This document shows, piece after piece, positions 6,979 to 9,718 of a stretch of DNA of 9,718 nt. Positions within the stretch are counted from its first letter, which is position 1; every line of letters starts with the position of its first letter. Position numbers and translations under genes: made by a program. This DNA comes from SOKG01 sp964449845 (lineage in GTDB: Bacteria > Chloroflexota > Dehalococcoidia > SZUA-161), in the NCBI GenBank assembly GCA_964449845.1, contig CAYVES010000085.1, positions 1 to 9,718 on the forward strand, written 5' to 3'. The notes beneath the pieces were generated by a model, which was not told the DNA's origin, ran no database searches, and worked only from the letters and a program-made list of their open reading frames with translations.

Positions 6979-7689
6979 CTAGGCCTTTGCTTTAGAGTAA
7001 GGTATCACTTTGATGCCCCAGGACGGCTCAACATCGAAGGAGACGATATTGCCTGTCTTCATCTCAGCACCCCGCACCTTGGACACCTCCAAGATCTTTA
7101 TCATCTTGGCCCCCATAGTCTCTATGCGCAGTCTCAGGTGAGCGTCACACATTGACCCCAGTCTGACCATTACGTTTTCATCAAAGGCATAGCTATGGGC
7201 GACACAGAGAATGCTCAGCCCCCGGTCACAAAGCGTCTTGCAATCCTCAAAGAAGGAAAGCACCTCCTCGATGGAAGCATGGGTCACGTAGTAAGTGATG
7301 GAATCGATCACCGCCAGATCGGTGCCCTTAGCAGCACAGCTCGTGAGCAAGGGCATTAGGCCCCCGCTCAGGTTTCGTCTCGTTTTCTTCACATCTATGG
7401 GATATACTCGCAGCCGGGAAAGAAGCAAATAATCCAGGATATCCAGGTTCAGGCTCTGCATTTGAGTTACCAGGCTCCTCACCGTGTTCTCGGTGGTGAA
7501 CACCATAGCACTCAGACCGTTCTTCAGCGAGCCCCAGACCATTTGCTGAGTGAGCACGGATTTTCCCGAATCAGGTTGGCCTTCTACCAGAGTAAGAGAC
7601 CTCAGGGGTATTCCCCCACCCATCTTCTTGTCCAGCTCGTCGTTCCCGGTAGAGATTATCCTGCTTTGCTTCTCTTCAAGCGTATCCAC
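6979..7689 (-). CDS. arlH: Archaellum KaiC-like ATPase ArlH (FlaH)
   Basis: ArlH is a RecA/KaiC-family ATP-binding protein that sits with ArlI and ArlJ at the base of the archaellum and is thought to regulate the motor. The product has 236 residues, the usual size. It shows RIISTGNDELDKKMGGGIP, typical of the KaiC-like start, then Walker A GQPDSGKS (37-44), Walker B region DLAVIDSIT (124-132) and a conserved VAHSYAFDENV segment. I place the start at the GTG 7687-7689, because a perfect AGGAGG (7696-7701) lies 6 bases upstream. A longer frame from a GTG at 7731 would run into the preceding gene. That AGGAGG overlaps the TAG stop of the ArlG-like gene, so translation is tightly coupled. The last codons are copied at the duplication junction near 5162-5197. 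Confidence 0.92.
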   Translation of the reverse strand: MDTLEEKQSRIISTGNDELDKKMGGGIPLRSLTLVEGQPDSGKSVLTQQMVWGSLKNGLSAMVFTTENTVRSLVTQMQSLNLDILDYLLLSRLRVYPIDVKKTRRNLSGGLMPLLTSCAAKGTDLAVIDSITYYVTHASIEEVLSFFEDCKTLCDRGLSILCVAHSYAFDENVMVRLGSMCDAHLRLRIETMGAKMIKILEVSKVRGAEMKTGNIVSFDVEPSWGIKVIPYSKAKA

Positions 7690-7702
7690 TATGATCCTCC
7701 TA
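7690..7702 (-). promoter_or_regulatory. Stop/Shine-Dalgarno overlap that sets the arlH start
   Basis: The TAG stop of the ArlG-like gene (7700-7702) merges into AGGAGG (7696-7701), followed by 6 bases and the GTG start of arlH at 7687-7689. It is a consensus anti-16S sequence at good spacing and is the reason for rejecting the longer arlH frame. Confidence 0.85.
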
Positions 7703-8224
7703 ACCAGCAAATTGCGCCGAGGCAACCACACCGTTGTCGCTAGATACCATTACCCAATTGCTGGTACTGGCCCCCGCCGCAGGGGTCAACTTGGACCTAA
7801 CCAGCATTACCTCGCCCGGGTTCAGAATCCCCGGCTCAAACCCCTCCTCCTGACTCAGGCTATCGTCTGAGTATATAGTGGCGACAGCCCACTGGTTGTC
7901 TCCTGGGTCGCTGTCTTCAGTATATGAAAGCCAGCTAATATAGTAGACGTCATCCCCATCGTAATAATTCACCATCACATCCCACTTAGAAAACTGGGCG
8001 AGATGCACCTCGCCACAGTTACGAACGTAGACCTCCACAAACGAACCCTGCTCTTGAGCGTCTATCACCTCGATATCAGTCCTCGACACCTCCTTCGCCG
8101 TCTCCACCATCTGCTTCCATGACTCGGCAGCCGAGTCCATGGAGCCGACAGATGCCTGCGACCAGGACAGAACCGCTGCCAGCATCAGCGCTACGACAAA
8201 TAGGGTAACAATTGCATTGCTCAT
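7700..8224 (-). CDS. arlG: ArlG-like archaellum stator/anchor protein
   Basis: In archaea, ArlF and ArlG form a complex outside the cytoplasmic membrane that anchors the motor to the cell envelope and acts as stator. This 174-residue protein fits that role: a short MSNA start, a single hydrophobic helix (about 5-22) resembling a type IV pilin-like N-terminus, and then a beta-rich outer domain. Visible blocks are FVEVYVRNCGEVHLAQFSKWDV (in part residues 62-83), then EPGILNPGEVMLVRSKL (130-146) and a C-terminal SSDNGVVASAQF. The start at 8222-8224 lies 5 bases after the stop of the preceding gene, with AAGG upstream. The assignment as G rather than F rests on its position just before arlH and on the NPGEV pattern; sequence similarity between the two families is low, so they could be swapped. 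Confidence 0.7.
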   Translation of the reverse strand: MSNAIVTLFVVALMLAAVLSWSQASVGSMDSAAESWKQMVETAKEVSRTDIEVIDAQEQGSFVEVYVRNCGEVHLAQFSKWDVMVNYYDGDDVYYISWLSYTEDSDPGDNQWAVATIYSDDSLSQEEGFEPGILNPGEVMLVRSKLTPAAGASTSNWVMVSSDNGVVASAQFAG

Positions 8225-8229
8225 CGGCC

Positions 8230-8745
8230 TTACATACTGAAGTAGTAGTCATCAGATACCCCGATTGGAATCAGCACCTTGATCCGGTATTGTCCAGTCG
8301 ATAGAGGGCTCTCATAGCTGATCTCGATCCTCAGGGTGGTTGCAGTGCTCCACTCAGCTCCGTTCTCTATGGCATAGTCCCACTGTGGGAATTGGCCTTC
8401 AGCGTAGCCGACGTACGGGATCCATGCCCAGACTGTCTGGTTGCCGCTAAGGAAGACGTCGCAACGCCCCACGTCGGCTACGGGTTCAGTTCCAACATTC
8501 TTCACCCATATGAACACATCGAAATAGCTGTTGGAATTGGTGTCCTGCCAAACCCCATCCCCGTCCAGCTCGCCTGCGGCGTGGACGATCTCTATCTGGC
8601 TTCTCATGCGTTCATTCAACCGCGCCGACGCACTGCTGATTGCCCCGCTGGAACTGGTAATTGCTGGATATACCGCGTTGATCACCAGCGTCACGCAGAC
8701 CACCGCCGCGACCATCAGCAGGATCGTGCTCAGGACCTTATCCAT
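8230..8745 (-). CDS. arlF: ArlF-like archaellum stator/anchor protein
   Basis: The 171-residue product begins MDKVLSTILLMVAAVVCVTL, one hydrophobic helix (about 4-28) like the N-terminus of archaellin-fold proteins, followed by an Ile/Ser-rich stalk and a predicted extracytoplasmic beta domain. The C-terminus has the TLRIEI, GQYRIKVLIPIGVSDDYYFS pattern seen in small archaellin-like and ArlF-type proteins. I chose the ATG at 8743-8745 over a frame extending to 8805, because AGGAAGG stands just upstream and the longer N-terminus is charged and Cys-rich. The start overlaps the end of the preceding gene by 8 bases (shared ATGGATAA), showing translational coupling. By position it is ArlF, but a minor archaellin or pilin-like protein is a realistic alternative. 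Confidence 0.65.
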   Translation of the reverse strand: MDKVLSTILLMVAAVVCVTLVINAVYPAITSSSGAISSASARLNERMRSQIEIVHAAGELDGDGVWQDTNSNSYFDVFIWVKNVGTEPVADVGRCDVFLSGNQTVWAWIPYVGYAEGQFPQWDYAIENGAEWSTATTLRIEISYESPLSTGQYRIKVLIPIGVSDDYYFSM

Positions 8746-9412
8746 CGCTGACCTTCCTGTTGCCCGCTCCCTCATCAAGAAGCATCGAGAGCACAACCGA
8801 CTCAAGCGCCCCGCTGCGGTAGCGCAGCAGGCTATCGAGCTCGATAAGGAGCTGTATGCTCATCGCTGCCGATACATACTCAGTCACCGGGGTATCCTCA
8901 TCCTGGCTACCATTGCCATAGAGGTCTGCGAGCAGCAGCATGGCCTCTTTTAGGCGAGGTGGCAGATTGCCGGTTACATCATAGATCTCGACGAGCTTAC
9001 CTATTTGATTTCTGCCCACAGCAGCAGTAGCCCGCGACAGCCATTGAGCCAGCACAGATACAGTCAGCAGGTCCACAACCTGATTGTCACCACCCCCACT
9101 CATAGCGATAGTGTTGACAACCTGTGCAGGTTGCCCCTTTCTGGGTCGAAGGCCAGGTTCAGCCTGTTCGCCAGCTCCACCACCCAAATTTGTCTCCACG
9201 AATCCAGCCTCCGCACTGGGACCCGGACCGCCCGCTGGTTCACCATAGCTCGCTGCAGGACTGGGCTCTGCCGGCCCACTACCCTCGGCAGGAGGAGAGT
9301 AAGCACGACCATTGCCTGTGGCCAGGTACTCCTTGATATCCAGCAGCACCGCCTTGATCTGGCTCTTGAGCACCTTCAATTCCTCTTCGATGGTATTGAT
9401 TCTCTGCTCCAT
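8738..9412 (-). CDS. Fused ArlC/D/E-type archaellum protein
   Basis: ArlC, D and E form the ring around the archaellum motor in euryarchaea and receive chemotaxis input through CheF. This 224-residue cytoplasmic protein has an N-terminal coiled coil (residues 2-31, MEQRINTIEEELKVLKSQIK), a Gly/Pro/Ala/Ser-rich flexible linker (33-98), and a helical domain (about 112-166) with VLAQWLSRATAAVGRNQIG and LVEIYDVTGNLPPRLKEAML. The WL...VG...Y...G pattern matches the ArlD/E domain. A hydrophobic tail (178-213, with YVSAAMSIQLLIELDSLL) follows. The start is the ATG at 9410-9412, after AGGGGTGG. A longer frame to 9481 would translate the hairpin and was rejected. I see no separate ArlC, D or E genes, so this single protein may do the job of all three. 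No CheF is visible. Confidence 0.72.
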   Translation of the reverse strand: MEQRINTIEEELKVLKSQIKAVLLDIKEYLATGNGRAYSPPAEGSGPAEPSPAASYGEPAGGPGPSAEAGFVETNLGGGAGEQAEPGLRPRKGQPAQVVNTIAMSGGGDNQVVDLLTVSVLAQWLSRATAAVGRNQIGKLVEIYDVTGNLPPRLKEAMLLLADLYGNGSQDEDTPVTEYVSAAMSIQLLIELDSLLRYRSGALESVVLSMLLDEGAGNRKVSDG

Positions 9413-9439
9413 GCTGCCACCCCTGTTCTTAAAACCATT

Positions 9440-9477
9440 GAGGTCGCTGCCGAGGCGGCTGCCTCGGCAGCGACCTC
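9440..9477. other. Perfect 17-bp stem-loop between archaellin and arlCDE
   Basis: The arms 9440-9456 and 9461-9477 are perfect inverted repeats (GAGGTCGCTGCCGAGGC and its complement) around a GGCT loop. It is GC-rich and would be a very stable RNA hairpin on the minus-strand transcript. It lies 36 bases after the archaellin stop and 28 bases before the next start. There is no T-run directly after the stem, only TTTT a few bases later, so full termination is not expected. Partial termination or protection of the upstream archaellin message from 3' decay is more likely. A REP-like dispersed repeat is another possibility. Confidence 0.75.
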
Positions 9478-9512
9478 CCACTACCTCAGCTTCTCCCCTA
9501 GTTAAGTTCCAT

Positions 9513-9718
9513 CTAGTTGAGGTCCATTACCGGGTCTATCCTGCCAGGCAGCGTCCGCTCCAGGATCAGGGCTGCTCCGGTCACCGGCTTCACCTCTATG
9601 ACGAACGAGTCGTAGATGCCCAGACCAGTCACGGGAGCATTAGCGTTAGTGAAGTCTACAAGAACAATGACCTGCTCCTCATCCTCGAGGAGGTCGTCAT
9701 TGTTGTTGACACCTACAA
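9513..9718 (-). CDS. arlB: Archaellin, C-terminal fragment
   Basis: Archaellins are the filament subunits of the archaellum. The frame is open to the window edge and the stop is the TAG at 9513-9515, leaving 67 visible codons. The translation ends with the archaellin signature: DEEQVIVLVDFTN, then TGLGIYDSFVIEVKP, TGAALILERTLPG and DPVMDLN at the C-terminus. This corresponds to the outer beta domain, in which a beta strand ending in KP is followed by G-x-x-L-x-x-E-R-x-x-P. The processed N-terminal helix with its class III signal peptide lies outside the window. It is the first archaellum gene seen in transcription order and would normally be the most highly expressed. Whether it is the only archaellin or the last of several cannot be told here, so the B designation is provisional. 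Confidence 0.82.
   Translation of the reverse strand, partial: VGVNNNDDLLEDEEQVIVLVDFTNANAPVTGLGIYDSFVIEVKPVTGAALILERTLPGRIDPVMDLN

Larger units (their letters stand above)
3383..7014 (-). repeat. Tandem duplication of the arlH-tail/arlI/arlJ-head segment
   Basis: The copy at 5204-7014 (end of arlH, whole arlI, start of an arlJ-like frame) is followed by the copy at 3383-5197 (arlH-like tail, whole arlI, start of arlJ). Within arlI the offset is exactly 1821 bases with no net insertion or deletion. In the arlH-tail part it is 1817, because the spacer before the start codon is 8 bases in one copy and 4 in the other. The breakpoint lies at about 5195-5206. Sequence outside the unit, within arlH and arlJ proper, is single copy. 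Confidence 0.92.

Noticed and set aside
7690..7731. A 14-residue N-terminal extension of arlH from a GTG at 7731
   Set aside because: It overlaps the preceding gene, lacks a ribosome-binding site and adds non-conserved residues. The GTG at 7687-7689 has a perfect AGGAGG.
9413..9481. A 23-residue N-terminal extension of the CDE-type protein
   Set aside because: It would translate half of the hairpin into an Arg/Gly-rich peptide. The ATG at 9410-9412 has AGGGGTGG upstream and starts directly in the coiled coil.
1..9718. CRISPR array, tRNA or rRNA genes, insertion sequence or prophage
   Set aside because: I saw no regularly spaced repeats, no tRNA-like cloverleaf or rRNA segment, and no transposase or integrase. 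The only large repeats are the arlI duplication and the 114-bp coding repeat.

Overview
The window carries most of an archaellum (archaeal-type flagellum) operon on the minus strand. In transcription order it encodes the C-terminal end of an archaellin, a fused ArlC/D/E-type protein, ArlF-like and ArlG-like stator/filament-anchor proteins, the KaiC-like ATPase ArlH, two tandem copies of the motor ATPase ArlI, the membrane platform ArlJ, and an acidic repeat protein of unknown function. The gene order B-(CDE)-F-G-H-I-J matches euryarchaeal arl operons and argues for an archaellum rather than a type II secretion system or bacterial type IV pilus. The flanks look bacterial: the 3' end of a GalU-type UTP-glucose-1-phosphate uridylyltransferase, then a small DUF5658-like membrane protein behind a plausible sigma-70-type promoter. 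Archaella are known in some Chloroflexota, and the style of the ArlF, ArlI and ArlDE proteins fits that phylum (perhaps a Dehalococcoidia-like lineage). That assignment is inference; an archaeal host cannot be excluded from this sequence alone.

Layout. 1-426 (+): galU fragment. 427-738: non-coding, with a candidate promoter at 623-651. 739-1077 (+): small three-helix membrane protein. 1078-1130: convergent gap with a weak hairpin. 1131-1916 (-): acidic repeat protein. 1940-3448 (-): arlJ. 3399-5153 (-): arlI copy 2. 5220-6974 (-): arlI copy 1. 6979-7689 (-): arlH. 7700-8224 (-): arlG-like. 8230-8745 (-): arlF-like. 8738-9412 (-): arlCDE-like. 9440-9477: a perfect 17-bp hairpin. 9513-9718 (-): archaellin 3' end. 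Minus-strand genes from 9412 to 1131 overlap or lie within tens of bases of each other (the largest gap, 66 bp, is the duplication junction), so they probably form one transcript whose promoter lies beyond the window.

The most unusual feature is the arlI region. A segment of about 1.8 kb, running from the last codons of arlH through arlI into the first codons of arlJ, is tandemly duplicated. The junction is still readable as a 35-codon chimeric frame joining an ArlJ-like N-terminus to an ArlH-like C-terminus. Both arlI copies are full length with intact Walker motifs. They share a 716-bp block with no differences that I can see, while the first 69 residues and the last 277 residues differ at about 12% and 15% of positions. 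This pattern suggests an old duplication partly homogenised by gene conversion, leaving two ATPase domains free to diverge. How they function together is unknown: mixed hexamers, alternative motors or dosage are all possible.
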